Source: Acanthochlamys bracteata (lineage: Eukaryota > Streptophyta > Magnoliopsida > Pandanales > Velloziaceae). Taken from it: a DNA stretch of 64,000 nt. A program made the position numbers and the translations under genes. Each line of letters opens with the position of its first letter. Position 1 is the first letter of the stretch. Below, piece after piece: positions 41,413 through 61,725 of the stretch. Where the stretch lies: the NCBI GenBank assembly GCA_019914995.1, contig CM034130.1, forward strand, positions 310,001-374,000. Reading direction: 5' to 3'. The notes beneath the pieces were generated by a model. That model searched no databases and was not told the DNA's origin. It saw only the letters and a list, made by a program, of their open reading frames with translations.

Positions 41413-42479
41413 ATTTGCTTCCTGTGTGCCAATAAGCACCTTCACTGCAGAAAAGATGGATCTTATAAGAAAATACTGAATAATTCAAACTTCTACATAA
41501 ATAAAACGCTATACAGTTAGCTACAAAAATAACTGCAAACTACTACATAAATCGTGGTTCAAACAATTACATGATAAGATTTACTATAAGTCGTTAGGCA
41601 AGTACATGCCAGCATTCAAACAAACATAACAAGAGACAACTTTCAAAAAAATTGCAGTGAAAACTATTGATGCATCTGCATTCAATCTCTTACTCTGGTT
41701 AAGAAATTACACAGAAGTAGCGCATTAAAGAGTAGAAAAGGTAACCAAAGATCACAATAATGTTACCGTGAATTTTTTGCTTTAAAAATTCAAAAACCCA
41801 CAAAATACAAGCAACTTATCGGGGCTTAAAAATCCAGGTTTAGTAACTTAGTAAGTGGAAGTGTATCAGGAACCTATTAACCAGTCAGAGAACAGCAAAA
41901 AATCTACACCAAAATACAAAAAATGTATTTCAAAAAAAGGAAGATAATTGTAATAACTTGAAAAACAATACTAAGCTGCGCTGAAATCAACAACTAAAGA
42001 CAACAAAGACCAAAACAACACCTTAATAGACAGGTCGAAAAAGGGAAAAACGTCTTCGGTGCTTCCCAGAACATTTTGAAGTACCAGCCTATACCATACA
42101 TGTTGAAAACAACAACAAACCACAATGCATATTTCAATCTATTTTTCCATAAAAACAATTCAAACTTACAAACTAAATAGCAAAAACACAGTACATAATC
42201 AAACTTGCTACTAACTAAAACTAAAACAAATCGAAGAAAAAAAAAGTGAAATACCTTAACAGAAGAACTTCACAATCAATTTCAGACAAAAACTAACAGA
42301 AAACCAACCACTCCCCAATCGCTTGAAGCTTGTAAACCCTAGAATGTAATCATCGGACTTGACCGGGAGTAAGTTTGATTTCTGAATCTTAGATTTCAAG
42401 GGTTTTTTGCTCCACACAGAGATCGAACCAAACCCACTACTCCATGTTTCTTTGCTCTCTCCTTTCTCTCTCCCTCTCT

Positions 42480-44621
42480 ATTTATTAGTACTGCTCGCCG
42501 AGTTGGCACTTGAAAGCCACGAAGACGAATCGGAATATTTTTCATTAGCTGTATTGAATACATAACGTACATAATATTGTAATATAGCGTGCTTACATAT
42601 GCGCCACGTAATATGAACTAGTTAATGCCACATCATCAAATATTAGCTGTTTTCTGTTGTGAGTAAAAGCTCTTATCTTAATCACGGTAGTGGAGGCAGG
42701 AGAGCGATGGCTGCCTGATCCGGTGTGTGTTATATAGTAAAGAGACGTCATTACTTATTCTAAAAATAATTTTTAATTTTTAATTATATATTTTTTAACA
42801 TCTTTTATAAATATTATAAAAATTTTATTTTTTTATTATTTTATTTATATTAAAAATATCAAAAATTTTAGAAATATATAAAAAATATATTTTCTGTTGT
42901 AATATTTTTATTATTTTTTAGTCAAAAAAATAAAACTCGTTTTTAAAAAAAATAATTTTTATTTCAGAAAAATTTTACTCTCAAACGTCCTTAAGCATGT
43001 ATTCAAATATGATAGCAAAATAAAAATAAATAAAATTATAAATAATAAAAAATAATTAGACTAAAAATAATTATTTATTTTTACTTTATTTTAGGTATAT
43101 AACGAGTAAAGAATTATTCTTCCTTGATTAAAGAATAAAATGAGAAGTATAAATAATTTTTTTTAAAGTATTGAAATATTCTTATTGGATTTGAAATTTT
43201 TAAAAACTTCATATTCTTACTATAGTGAAAAAAGGGATTAATTTTAATAATTTTTATTGATTAATTAATTAGTTGCTTGCTTAAAAATTTTGAATGAAGT
43301 TATTTAATATAGGCATAAAAATTGATATATATAGATTTTTTTAACTTACAAGATAAATAAATATTTGATAATTTTAAATTATTTTTTCTTTTAGTTACAT
43401 TTTTAGATATAATCGATTACTCTTCATATGAAAGTAATAAAAAAATTTTATATTTTTCATTTATAAAAAGGTTGCTATAAAAATAAAAGAGAGCGATCAA
43501 TGTTTTTATGTTTTTTATTTCAATCCAAACACATTGTATAGAATAGTTGTTTAAAAATTTTTAAATTGGCAAGTACTAAATATTTTACAGTGTAGAAGGT
43601 AATTGGTGGTATTGCCAGCTTAAACAATTTGTTGAAAAATTTTCAATCAACAAAAATGTAGTGTTTTTTAATAATCTTATAATTATTAAGAATTTATAAA
43701 ATACTATAAAACATTTATTAAAAAATATTAATTGATAAATTAGATAAATGGTGCATTCATTTGGTTTTGTAAATAAATTTTTTGAAAATGAGTTGTTAGA
43801 AATAGCGTTGTTGAAAATGAGTTAAATTTTTATATTATTTTTATAATTAAAAGTGAGCTGAAAGTAAATTTTTGTGTTCTTTTGTATTTAAAATTGAGAT
43901 ATTAAAAGTAAAAAAAAAAGTGAGTTTTTTAATGAAAAAAACACAACAAAAAAGTAGATGAAAATAATTCCAAACATCACTGGATTAGAAAGCTCGAACT
44001 AACGATATGAGTTGTTTATTTATTATTCTTTTATTTGACATAGATTTTATATAGTTCATGCATGATGCATCTTCTTAATGCATTCTATTTCTGCATTCGA
44101 AGAAGACAATGCTCAATAGATTATTGGATAAAAAGGCTGGTGGCTGTATAATGCAATGCGGTTAAATAAAATCATAACATACCAACCTTTATTACTGAAC
44201 CAAATCACATACGCATTAAATCATCATTTAAATAAATTAAGTTTTCATTGAATAGAAAAGTATAAACAAACAAAATATTACACTTGTAATCTGTATAAAC
44301 TTAATCACCTCCATAACTAAATAACTTCAGTTAACTGATTAAATCTGCAAACTTATTCTATACAATTACAATTGTCCCCTTTACATATAAGGAGTTGGAG
44401 ATGATTATATATATAAGTTAATTAATTAATCTTCTACATGCTTAAAGTTTTTATTACAAAAAAAATCATCACGCTTAATTGAATCATCCCGTGGACTACC
44501 ACATGATATATATGGCTTGAGAATGCTTCGATCGAATTGGCTAGAGCCAATACTTCCTAGTTAAATTTAATTTCTTCATGTTGTCGACAAAAATTAAGCG
44601 CATATGATCAATGTGATTTAA
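42480..44621. other. Intergenic AT-rich region, no gene
   Basis: 2.1 kb upstream of SUVR and downstream of the CCT gene. Blocks of nearly pure A/T lie at 42745-42995, 43000-43550 and 43740-43980. No coding or RNA signal was recognised. Confidence 0.5.
43740..43975. repeat. AT-rich MITE-like repeat
   Basis: Left end GTGCATTCATTTGG and right end CCAAACATCAC are weakly inverted around GAAAATGAG/GTGAG-containing A/T-rich DNA. It resembles the GAAGTG-rich elements at 17277 and 61729 in layout. Confidence 0.3.
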
Positions 44622-46580
44622 TTATATCCAAGACTCGAGAGCGTAGTTCATGTATTTGAACGAGTTTACTCCACTAATCTGTGCTAGTATATCATCGTCT
44701 TCTTCCTTTGGTATCACCTGCAAAACAAATAAATTTCATATCTGTACTTTAGAATTCATTAATGAAGAAAAAGTTAAAAGAAATATGTAGCAGCTTTAAC
44801 AATAATTAATTACTTCATCTTCTTCTAATTCATGAAGGTTGGAGCTTGGTCTTGTTACTTCTCCCAACTCATCGTTCTTCGCGAATCGCCCTCGCACACG
44901 TGGCCGGCTATCCGCAAGCGTTTTCCGGCAAGCATACTGAATTTAACATTTTATAAGCTTTGATTCTATCAACCTCGCATATATTCATACAAATTAAGTA
45001 TTGATTTAAGTTAATAGTACATCGATCATGTACGTGTATATAAACCTTGATCTTTTTCGTGAAATTTCTCTGGTTTTTTTTCTTGATATATCGATCGATC
45101 TTTTCTTTCCTCTCCAAAGCTGAAAGCCGGCCAACTTTGAAGCTGGGCTCATCTAGAGCCGATACCTCCTCCTCTGCCGCCGCTGCCGGAAATGTTGCAG
45201 GACTGCTGACCATTTGTTGTGTATCACCATTAACCTTCCACGGCCAAAAACAAAAAAAAAATCAATAACAGTGACATGTTAATTAATTGCATGCTTTAAT
45301 CGTACTTCCGGTTGATGGTTACACCAACCTGTATGTGATCAGCATGAGCTTGGGTTAGTTGATCCGGCACGTAAAGGCCTAAACTTCCACCGGCATCAGA
45401 CCTACAGTAGTCCAATTCCGGCAACGGCATACCGTGTTCTGGCCCAAACATAAGTCCTCCGGGTAGAAAACCTTGCCCTTGCCCTTCACTGCAAGCTAAA
45501 AATCCCGAACCTTGACCTCCGCCAGCGTAGAACGAGTTTGCACTGATACTCGGATCCATGAACGAGCACGATGATGGTGGATCCAAGCCGACAAAGCGGG
45601 GCAATGTTTGTGGCGGTTGCAAAAATCCTTCTTCAAAGATCACTGCAACCTGTTGCTGCTGCTGCATGGTTGCAAGCTGCGTTAACGAATCATTTGAGTA
45701 GATTCCGTTGTTGAGGTTTCCGCCGGCGGCGAGCTGATTGAACTGAAGCCGTTGGTCTTGTTCTGCTAAGCATGAAATGCTTGGTAGAGGGGTGGTAGAA
45801 AGATGTTGGTTCATGTCATCGAACGACGGCGGTTCATCAATATCGAGAAACGCAGAGAGTTCCGCGGCGTTCATAGAAGGAAACGGCGAGAAGGTATCTG
45901 TCGAGAAAGAGCTGTCGTCGTAGCAGCCACAGCCGACAGCAGCGGCTGTGTTGTTCACCGACGATGATGATACGTCAGAGCTGCGAAGTGTTTCCGGTAA
46001 GAAAGCGGAGTCATCGTCTCCAAAGTCGAGAATTTGGGAAGCGAAGGGATCACTTGAGATTCCGTCCTGCAACGTTAATATTCTCGACAGAATGATCTAT
46101 TTGTTGGTGTAATGGGGGTTGATTTTTTTATCATGCAGGCTCCACTACTACTGTGAAGATCTTGCTGGTCTCTATTATGGCCGGCCATGCATGCATAGAT
46201 GGTCAATGTATAGATGATGATGAATGCTATTTGGCATACTTCATATTCATTCACATGTGATGAATTTGTCAAATGGGAATGTTTTTTCACATTTTGTTTG
46301 ACTTGTTTAGCTTGATATGATACATAACATCATTACGTTTCTGAATTTTAATTAACCATGTTTGTTACTGTATAGTGAATATTCAAATGATGTATATGTA
46401 TATATGTACACCTCTACGCGCTCATGCATGGAGATCTGTATCTCATAAAATCATCGACAAATTAAGAAGCTTTTAAATCACAGAAGATTGTTGAAACTCT
46501 TCAATGATGATTACATATTTACATACCATCGAAAGCTGCTCTGCCGTGAACACATCGTCTTCTAAAACATCTTTCTCCAT
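44622..46580 (-). CDS. CCT-motif transcriptional regulator
   Basis: Nuclear regulator of the single-CCT (CMF, ASML2/FITNESS-like) class, related to CONSTANS in the CCT domain only. Minus-strand exons 46527-46580, 45329-46066, 45046-45234, 44814-44936 and 44622-44717 give 399 residues. The N-terminus MEKDVLEDDVFTAEQLSM is followed by an acidic, Ser/Gln/Gly-rich region including a poly-Gln run, likely for activation. The CCT motif (about 301-347) reads ALERKEKIDRYIKKKNQRNF then KKIKYACRKTLADSRPRVRG and RFAKND; an intron splits it after KKIK, a common position. There is no B-box or response-regulator domain in the model. The acidic tail ELEEDE and a final YMNYALESWI close the protein. Confidence 0.9.
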
Positions 46581-46749
46581 ATTCGCCTTCACCGAGAAAA
46601 CTCCCCAAAGCTGCTTCAGCAAATCAACACCTTCCTTTAACAAACCTCGATCAATAAACTATCAATAGTTTTAACCGGAAATGAAGAGAACGATGAACAA
46701 CTGAGATTGATGAGTATGGAGAAGAGGAGAAATTTAAAGAAAGCTATTG

Positions 46750-47770
46750 GATTTAAATAATATAGACATTTTATTTTATGTGTATAATATAAATAGATAG
46801 ATCCCTGAAGTTCGCTAGTAATATTAATTTTAATTAAATGGAAAATCTGAAAAGGGCGGTCTTCTTGCCGTCAACGGTGAGGCACCGAGCTTGCCGGAGA
46901 AACCACAAACAACACCAGCCAGCTAGGATTTTGTGGGACCACTCTGTCTTTCAACCGTCTTCCACGTAGGATTAACGTGGCGAAGTGGGACCCGCTTTAT
47001 TGGCAAAAAGCCGCGTTCGGCGGAGGTTCTTGGTTTGAATTTCGCGGAAGTAGTACTGGATCCCAGTCACACCAGGAGCTATTTCAGCCGCTAACCTGTT
47101 TGGAATGTTTGCATGGTCGTGAAAACTGGGCTAAGCTTGTGATATGGTCATCCACGCGCTAAGCTCGTGATATACAAGTAGTTTAATCTATATTATTAAG
47201 TGATATTTGGGAAAGCTTAAGGTTTTCAATAAAACTTTTAAAATATTTTATAAACTTTTTTTTTAAATTTAAAAAATATTTAAAAATTTCATATTGTGAG
47301 ATCTTATTAATAATTATTTTTATTATTTTTAAAGTAAAAAATTAAAACTCATTTAAAAAAATTTTAAAATATATTTTTTTTCAAAAAGAATTCTTTAAAC
47401 ATCTCCAAATATTTCTATGACGTGTTTTTTTATGCTATAAATTTTATTTTTTAAACTCATTTTTAATATAAAATAAATAAAAAATTTAAAAAATAAAATT
47501 TTTTTAAATTTTTTATAAAAAAATTAATTTTAAAACTTACTACTAATACAAAAGTAATATAAATATTTAATTTTTATTATATTTTAATTTTTAATCTATT
47601 TTTTAAATTCATTTTTCAAAACTTAAATTTATCTCAAAGTAACGACCCTATACCGCGTTTACCAAATAACACCCTAAGTTAGATGGTCGCAATTTGGAGG
47701 GCGTATTTGAAATAAATAGTAAATTAAGGCTCTAGCAGAAACATTCTCACGCTCCTTTTTAACCGAGTAG
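46750..47770. other. Intergenic region between CCT gene and eL37
   Basis: About 1 kb. It holds AT-rich blocks at 47200-47410 and 47420-47640, and a GC-richer stretch at 46850-47160 with no recognised gene. The right end merges into the eL37 promoter. Confidence 0.5.
47203..47410. repeat. AT-rich MITE-like repeat
   Basis: GATATTTGGGAAAGCTTAAG at the left and CTCCAAATATTTC at the right are imperfect inverted ends of about 200 bp of A/T DNA. The left end resembles that of the element at 52425. Confidence 0.4.
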
Positions 47771-47864
47771 TTGAGGCTAGGGTTTTTCGAATCGCCGGAA
47801 CTCGATTTAGCGATCGATCTCTCAGCAGGGGCGACCGGAGTGAACACTACGTAAACCTGACGCA
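47770..47864 (+). promoter_or_regulatory. eL37 leader with telo-box
   Basis: TAGGGTTT at 47778-47785 is an inverse telo-box shortly upstream of the eL37 ATG, as in many plant ribosomal-protein genes. Confidence 0.55.
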
Positions 47865-49348
47865 ATGGTAATAGCAGTTCAATCTCTCGATCGCTCCTTT
47901 TCACGTTTTTTAAGATCTGATCTCAATCGTTTGATTCTTTTGTTGTGCTGCTGTGCATGGTTGTAGGGTAAGGGAACGGGTAGTTTCGGTAAGCGGAGGA
48001 ACAAGACCCACACGCTTTGTGTGAGGTGTGGACGCCGGAGCTTTCATATCCAGAAGAGCACCTGTGCTTCCTGTGGTTACCCTTCTGCTCGAATCCGCAA
48101 GTGTACGATTCGTTTATTCTGGTGTCGATTAAGTTTTTGTCGTTTGATTTCGACGAATTCATTTCGGTTTTCTAGTCGAGTTCTTACTATCTGTAGCATT
48201 TTGTTGATTTGTGTGGTCTTTTGTTTTCCTGTTTTCTACTGGTTTTTAATAATCAAGGAAACATCAGTCTATTCAAATTTGGAGCTGTTCCATTTGATTT
48301 GGCATTTTGATGCGTAGTTATGAGTTGAAGTGATGGCTATAGGAAGATTTACCTTGTACTGCAACCAGAATTGTAATGCATCCTCTTGCCCTTAAAGTGA
48401 TGCATTGAGAATCCGTTTTAATAATCTGTTGCATCTTCAGTAAACTACTTACTGAATGAGGTGAACTGAACTGTAGATTGTTTTCTAATGGTGTCATTGT
48501 AATGCTAGTTCATCATTCTGCTGTTTAATGCTTGTCTCGGAGGTTATAGCAATAGAAGCTTTTCTGACAGTTGAACTTGTATATCGTGGCTTGATGTTGT
48601 TTTTCATTTCATAATTTTAAAGCTAAAGCTTGTTTACATCATATAGTAGTTTACTTCAATTTGGGGGTGACATACGATATTTCAAATTGTCGTATAATAT
48701 TTAAATTGATGTACTGATATGAGGTATAATGTTGAACTACTGTTACTGCTGAAATCCTTGCGTACTTGGTACATTGTTAGCACTTAGCAGGTTGGAGCTT
48801 TTTGCATTTTGTATATGTGAAATTTGATATAGTTGCCTCTCTAGCATGGATGTCTGTGACAAGATATTTTGGTTTTGGCTTTGTGTTTGTTTATGTCATA
48901 ACACAATAATCAATTTCCTCTGCTTGCTACTAGAATTACAACTTTTGGCCTTTCTTCAACATTATCAGTACATATCTATCTATGTAAATTTTGAAGGCAT
49001 GCACTTAAAGCTCTTCTTGTCCAACAGACAACTGGAGTGTTAAAGCCATTAGAAGAAAGACAACAGGCACAGGTAGAATGAGGTATCTCCGTCATGTGGC
49101 TGTACGTTTCAAGAGCAATTTCAGAGAAGGTGTGTTACTTATTACGTGATTTCTTTCTTGTATTGTTTTTGGTATAGCCTTGTTTGAAATCGGCTTATTA
49201 TGCTTCTTTTTATTGGGTTTTGCCCCCTCTTGCCACGCATGCCAGTGTAATTGACATGTGACAATAGCCATTAAGCTAAGTTACCTTTTGTTGTGTTCTA
49301 GGCACTGAAGCTACATCAAAGAAGAGGGCTGCTGCTGCTGCGTCCTAA
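47865..49348 (+). CDS. RPL37: 60S ribosomal protein eL37
   Basis: Small zinc-binding protein of the cytosolic large ribosomal subunit. Exons 47865-47867, 47967-48102, 49028-49129 and 49302-49348 give 95 residues, the standard length. The first coding exon is only the ATG, with the intron beginning immediately after it. [20 protein letters not shown] opens the protein. Cys19, Cys22, Cys34 and Cys37 (CVRC and CASC) form the zinc finger. The C-terminal half reads [20 protein letters not shown] and ends KKRAAAAAS. One residue, Val in RHVAVRF, stands where Arg is usual; it is probably tolerated. Confidence 0.96.
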
Positions 49349-50178
49349 ATTTAAGCAGAACAACATTTTGAAGGAAGAGGACTATATATTTAGTAGTTTT
49401 AAATTTCAACAAAGTTCTTTTCTATCACACAAAGGGTGACATATTCTGTGGTCGAAGTTGTCAGAACTATCTTGTTAAAGAACCTATGTTTTTTTCTCCA
49501 ATATATGTATGCTATGTATGCTGGGCATGGATATATTGGCTTTTATTTCCCCCTTTTAGTTGCTGTTGTAGTAATTGGAGTGTGGTTATCTGTTACTGTT
49601 CTTTATTCCTGAGATAGTCCCCTTTATTACAAAGTTGAGAATGATGAGGCCACGATGTTTCTGTTTGTCTTGCTATGGAAGTAAGTGGAAGGTCTTGAGC
49701 ATTGTAGCAGATCTCGCACATAATCAATAGAAGGTGCGAATTAACACCTAAAGCACGTTAGCCCACGAGAACGTGATCAGGTGTCTGTAGGCGGGAAAGC
49801 CTGTACTCCAAAAATTTTGCTCCTGTTCAGCTTGGTAAGAGCTGCTAGCAACTAGTACATAAAAGAGATGTGTGTTCATGAACACTGCACTCCAGCCTCT
49901 TGGTCCAGAAGTGGAGTGCATGCATTGGGACGGTACTCAGAATCATTTTGTTTTGCTAGAGAAAAATGGTCTATATTCATTTCTTTGATTCAATGGTTAC
50001 CATAACATAAGAGCACAGGTATAAATCATTGAAAACATGTGGTAACTACTAACCAACGAACATATCAGGACTTCTCCATCACAATATGCACAGGTAAGTC
50101 TAACCTTGCAGTCATCGGTCGCAAATACAACAAACTATCCACCCACAGAAGAAGAGCTTAATTCCCAGTGCAAACGCA
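49349..50178. other. 3' flanks of convergent eL37 and small-protein genes
   Basis: About 0.8 kb of 3' UTR and spacer. A short perfect hairpin, GCACTCCA with TGGAGTGC, lies at about 49886-49918. No gene was recognised. Confidence 0.5.
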
Positions 50179-51519
50179 TCATCCTCTCTTAATAGTTGAT
50201 TGCCTTGATGTTGTATGATGCAATGTGTGCTTCTGGTTCGAATGATGACTACTGCTTCCAGACTGCTGCATAGTTTTTCGTGTTTGATTGGAACCTTGAT
50301 TTTTCATAGCACTATTGCCAGTTTTGGATCTGGTTTGAATCTTTTGATTCGAAGTTGTTTTCTTCTGGGGTGTTTGTTTCTCTCCACTTAGTTGGTTTTG
50401 ATGCCCAATCATTTCATCATTGTCTAAAAACAGACCAAGGAATTAGTTATGTAAGGGAGCTCTTCCTCTGAAGAACTACATGTATAATAGAATCAAAGCC
50501 AAATGGCACTTTTCTAGTACACCAAAACCACAAAATTAAAAAGCATAGTGAAGGACATGTTCATGAGCAATATATAGAAAGGTTCTCCTAGAGAGGCAAC
50601 TTTCAACCTTGTGTGCCTAGATGGATTCATTTGTGGACGGTGCAGTCAGTCGCAACAAAATGGACAGTTTACAGATGATGGTATTAAAATGGTCAGTGCC
50701 AATTTTAGCCATCATATTTACAAGTAATGTCAAAATCTCCTGGTCAGAGTACATTCTCTGGTTTGAAAAGCTTAACGATACATTGTCTAAGGCACTAGCT
50801 GCTAACTGCAGTAATAGCACCAAATGGTCCGTCAGAACTCAGAAGAAATCAAATAGATGAAAAGGGAACTTGTCTAACAAGGTACGTCGCAGATGTTGGT
50901 GGTCTTAAGAAGGAAGTGCATTTCAAGCTTCAGTTACAAAGTGCGAAAATAAGCATCCCAAACAAACTCATAAATGACCACAACGATGGCTCAAGATATA
51001 ATCCAGCTCTTGTTATAAAGAAAGAAAGCTTATGAGCCTACCTGGACTTGATAAAACAGCTCGAGGTTGTGGAATTGAGCAAGCTCTGATGTTGCTTTTG
51101 TTAAATTGATAGTTACCAGTACTACTTTTTCCTGTATACATGATCAACCATTAGACATGCATCTCACTGGTAGCATAAAATGCAAACACCATGTAATTAG
51201 TTGTTAAAAGCCTCACCAACCTTTTGATGTGGATGGGGGAGGCTCAGGAAAATCCTTGAGTTGATATTTAAAACTTTTCGCACATGATGGAGGGCTATAA
51301 GATTTATTCTCCTTATCTGCGAGAAGATAGTTGCTAAGTAGAGCATGTAGTAAAACAAAGTAGTAATCTACTCTGCCATGTTTATTGTGTGGAAAGCATG
51401 GTTTTGTACATTAATATTTCAATAAAACACAAGATTGAAAATGAATGCGCATAAGATCTACTGTTACTCGCAACGAAGACTCTAGAAGGAGACTCATCGT
51501 CGAGACAGAAGGGCTTCAT
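50179..51519 (-). CDS. Unidentified small plant protein with IPQPRAVLSSPDND motif
   Basis: Function unknown. Minus-strand exons 51462-51519, 51221-51316, 51042-51131 and 50179-50423 splice in frame to about 162 residues. The start MKPFCLDDESPSRVFVAS is followed by NKENKSYSPPSCAKSFKYQL, then RACSIPQPRAVLSSPDNDEM, and a tail of about 75 residues rich in Gln, Ser, Thr, Asn, Lys and His. I believe the central motif recurs in small uncharacterised plant proteins, but I cannot name one. There is no signal peptide, membrane segment or recognised domain. The tail is basic and probably disordered, which might suggest nucleic-acid or protein binding. The donor of exon 1 has two in-frame options (51462 or 51468). 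A 5' UTR intron separates the CDS from a leader exon at about 52179-52260. Confidence 0.65.
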
Positions 51520-52182
51520 AATCTTAAAAAAGTAATTTGCTGGTTCTTGTTGTGCTGCAGCCTGATCCTCTTCCGCTTTGACTTTCACTCGAGGATACAC
51601 TAGAAAATGTACTAAAAAATCACGCCAAATCCAAAGTGACACATCAACAGTTTCTTTTGCATCAAATAGAGTGACCTAGTCCAACTGACGCTAAGTAAAA
51701 TTACACGAATAAGCACTTAAACAGATATATCAAAGAGAAGTATAAGCAAATCGAAAAACATTTTTTCATATCTATAATATTTTCCTATATATATGATATA
51801 TGGTTTACAACCAAAGGGATCTCATCATGCGACTAACCGATCAAACTCTTTTCGGTCATATGGATACTCAACAACATTGATTTCCAATTTCCGTAGCCAG
51901 ATAAGGTTACCTCTATAGTTTTAGATTGAAACTATCACAAAATCAATAGAGTAAACGCATATCAAGCAACAACCAGTTAAACAGCAACAGCACGCTTCAA
52001 CCAAAATACACAATCAACACGAATGCTTGTCAGTTCCAATAAAAAATTAGAAGCAACAAATAATGAAAACGCCGGATAAAACATTTCCAGATCATAATAT
52101 TTAGGAGAAACTGAAGAGACGAGATAGATCTTAAACATTTTCTCAGAGAAACAGAGGAGAGATTGATCAGTTGCTTACTTGT

Positions 52183-52248
52183 TCAGAACGATTTCAATAG
52201 TTGAAGAAGAAAAGCCTGATTCGGAACTTTGATGTTTTGGTTTTTCAT
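52183..52248 (-). promoter_or_regulatory. Upstream ORF in the leader of the small-protein gene
   Basis: The predicted 5' leader exon has an ATG opening a 21-codon frame, MKNQNIKVPNQAFLLQLLKS plus one Phe, then TGA, just before a GTAAGC donor. If transcribed it would be a uORF that could lower translation of the main frame. Inference only. Confidence 0.35.
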
Positions 52249-52424
52249 TTTTTGTTCTTCTCTTGGATCGCTTTCAGCTTACGAAGAAAAGAGAGTTAGG
52301 AAGTCTTCCCACTGAAGTCAAATTAAATACTTCTAAATTACTGTGTTTAAAAATAAAGAAATCTATTAAGTATTTATAGTTAATTTAATGGAAACTATTC
52401 TGATTAAGTGATTATAAGTTGTAG

Positions 52425-52645
52425 TGGATATTTGGAGAGCTTATTATATTATTTTTTACTCTAATTTTCTATTTACAATTAAAAGTTTTATAAAATATTA
52501 TATAAAATTTATTTATTATAAATATTATTATTAATTATTATTTTTACTTTTTAAAGTAAATAATAGAGTTTATTTTAAAAAATTTTAAATATCTTATTTT
52601 TATAAGAAATTATTTTTAAATGAATACTATCAAATATTTCCTAAT
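52425..52645. repeat. AT-rich MITE-like repeat
   Basis: GGATATTTGGAGAGCTTATT at the left and CAAATATTTCC at the right are imperfect inverted ends around 200 bp of A/T-rich DNA. It belongs with the elements at 3238 and 47203 by end sequence. Confidence 0.45.
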
Positions 52646-52740
52646 TTTTAAAACTAATAACACAAAATTGATACGTAAACAGAATTACTACTTAAAAAAA
52701 AATAACTCGAAAGTAACGGCCAAGTTCTGACTCTATACGA

Positions 52741-52884
52741 AGCCCACTAGCCTTTTCTCATTCTCGTGCCGCCTTCTTTTCATATCACGTGCCCTGCCTA
52801 TTAATTTGCCAGCCCAACAAGAACCCAATAAAGCCCAGTAGTCTTTCCTCGTTCTCGTACCGCCGTCCTTCGTATCACGCGCTA
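52741..52884. promoter_or_regulatory. Duplicated promoter block upstream of RPB2 copy
   Basis: Two copies of a 52-bp block start at 52741 and 52832. Each runs AGCCCA-TAG, TTCTCGT-CCGCC and TATCACG-GC, and they are about 80% alike. AGCCCA is a site II-type element. ATCACGTGCC and GCACGTGATC nearby carry G-box cores. The block lies in the 800-bp space shared by two divergent genes. Confidence 0.55.
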
Positions 52885-53065
52885 AGCACGTGATCATTCT
52901 TGCCGCCTACTATTAAACTTGTCTCACTAGTACTCCTGCTTGGTTTCTTCAGCTTGTCCTCCGGTCGGAGAGTTGTTCTCACAACAATCACGAAATCGAA
53001 TTCCCAAAATTTCATCGGTCTCTTCGAATTTCAAATATTTTGAAATCGAACAAGTAGAATTTGAG

Positions 53066-61246
<8,181 letters not shown>

Positions 61247-61725
61247 AGGAATTTTCAGAATTCATCTGGACTAGGTATTATACCAAGTTGAACAGGACTT
61301 CTGTGTCTTCACAAAACTAATGTGACTAATATGAATGGTGATTGTATCATATCAAGTATGTGCTTTTCTGCAGTTCACCTACTTAATTCAGAAGTGAATG
61401 GCCCTATAGTCATGATGATTGCTAAGGGTGATGACTGCTGTAAGCAGTTGCTCTTAGAAGTCAGATGAATGAGGAACATGCGAATTTTATTTGTTCTTGA
61501 CGGACTGCACTCTCACTGCCAAGCAATTTTAGCAGCCAAGGTGGTGCCATCCTTCCAGTTCAAAGGCATTCTCCCTTGGTGCGAGTTCCATTGCACAGCG
61601 CAAAGTTCTTTCCGTCGAACCGAGGGAACATGTTCACACGGAAACTATTCTTCCGGCTGTCAACATTTGTATTGCGTTAGAAGCACATCTGGAACATGGG
61701 ATTTGTGTACCAAGAATCGAACTAG
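61247..61725. other. 3' flank of the RPB2 copy
   Basis: About 480 bp after the RPB2 stop. A 90-codon open frame at 61469-61741 has no recognisable domain and is probably chance. Confidence 0.4.

Noticed and set aside
49886..49918. Hairpin GCACTCCA/TGGAGTGC
   Set aside because: Eight-base stem with a 17-base loop in a 3' flank; too short to support an RNA gene.
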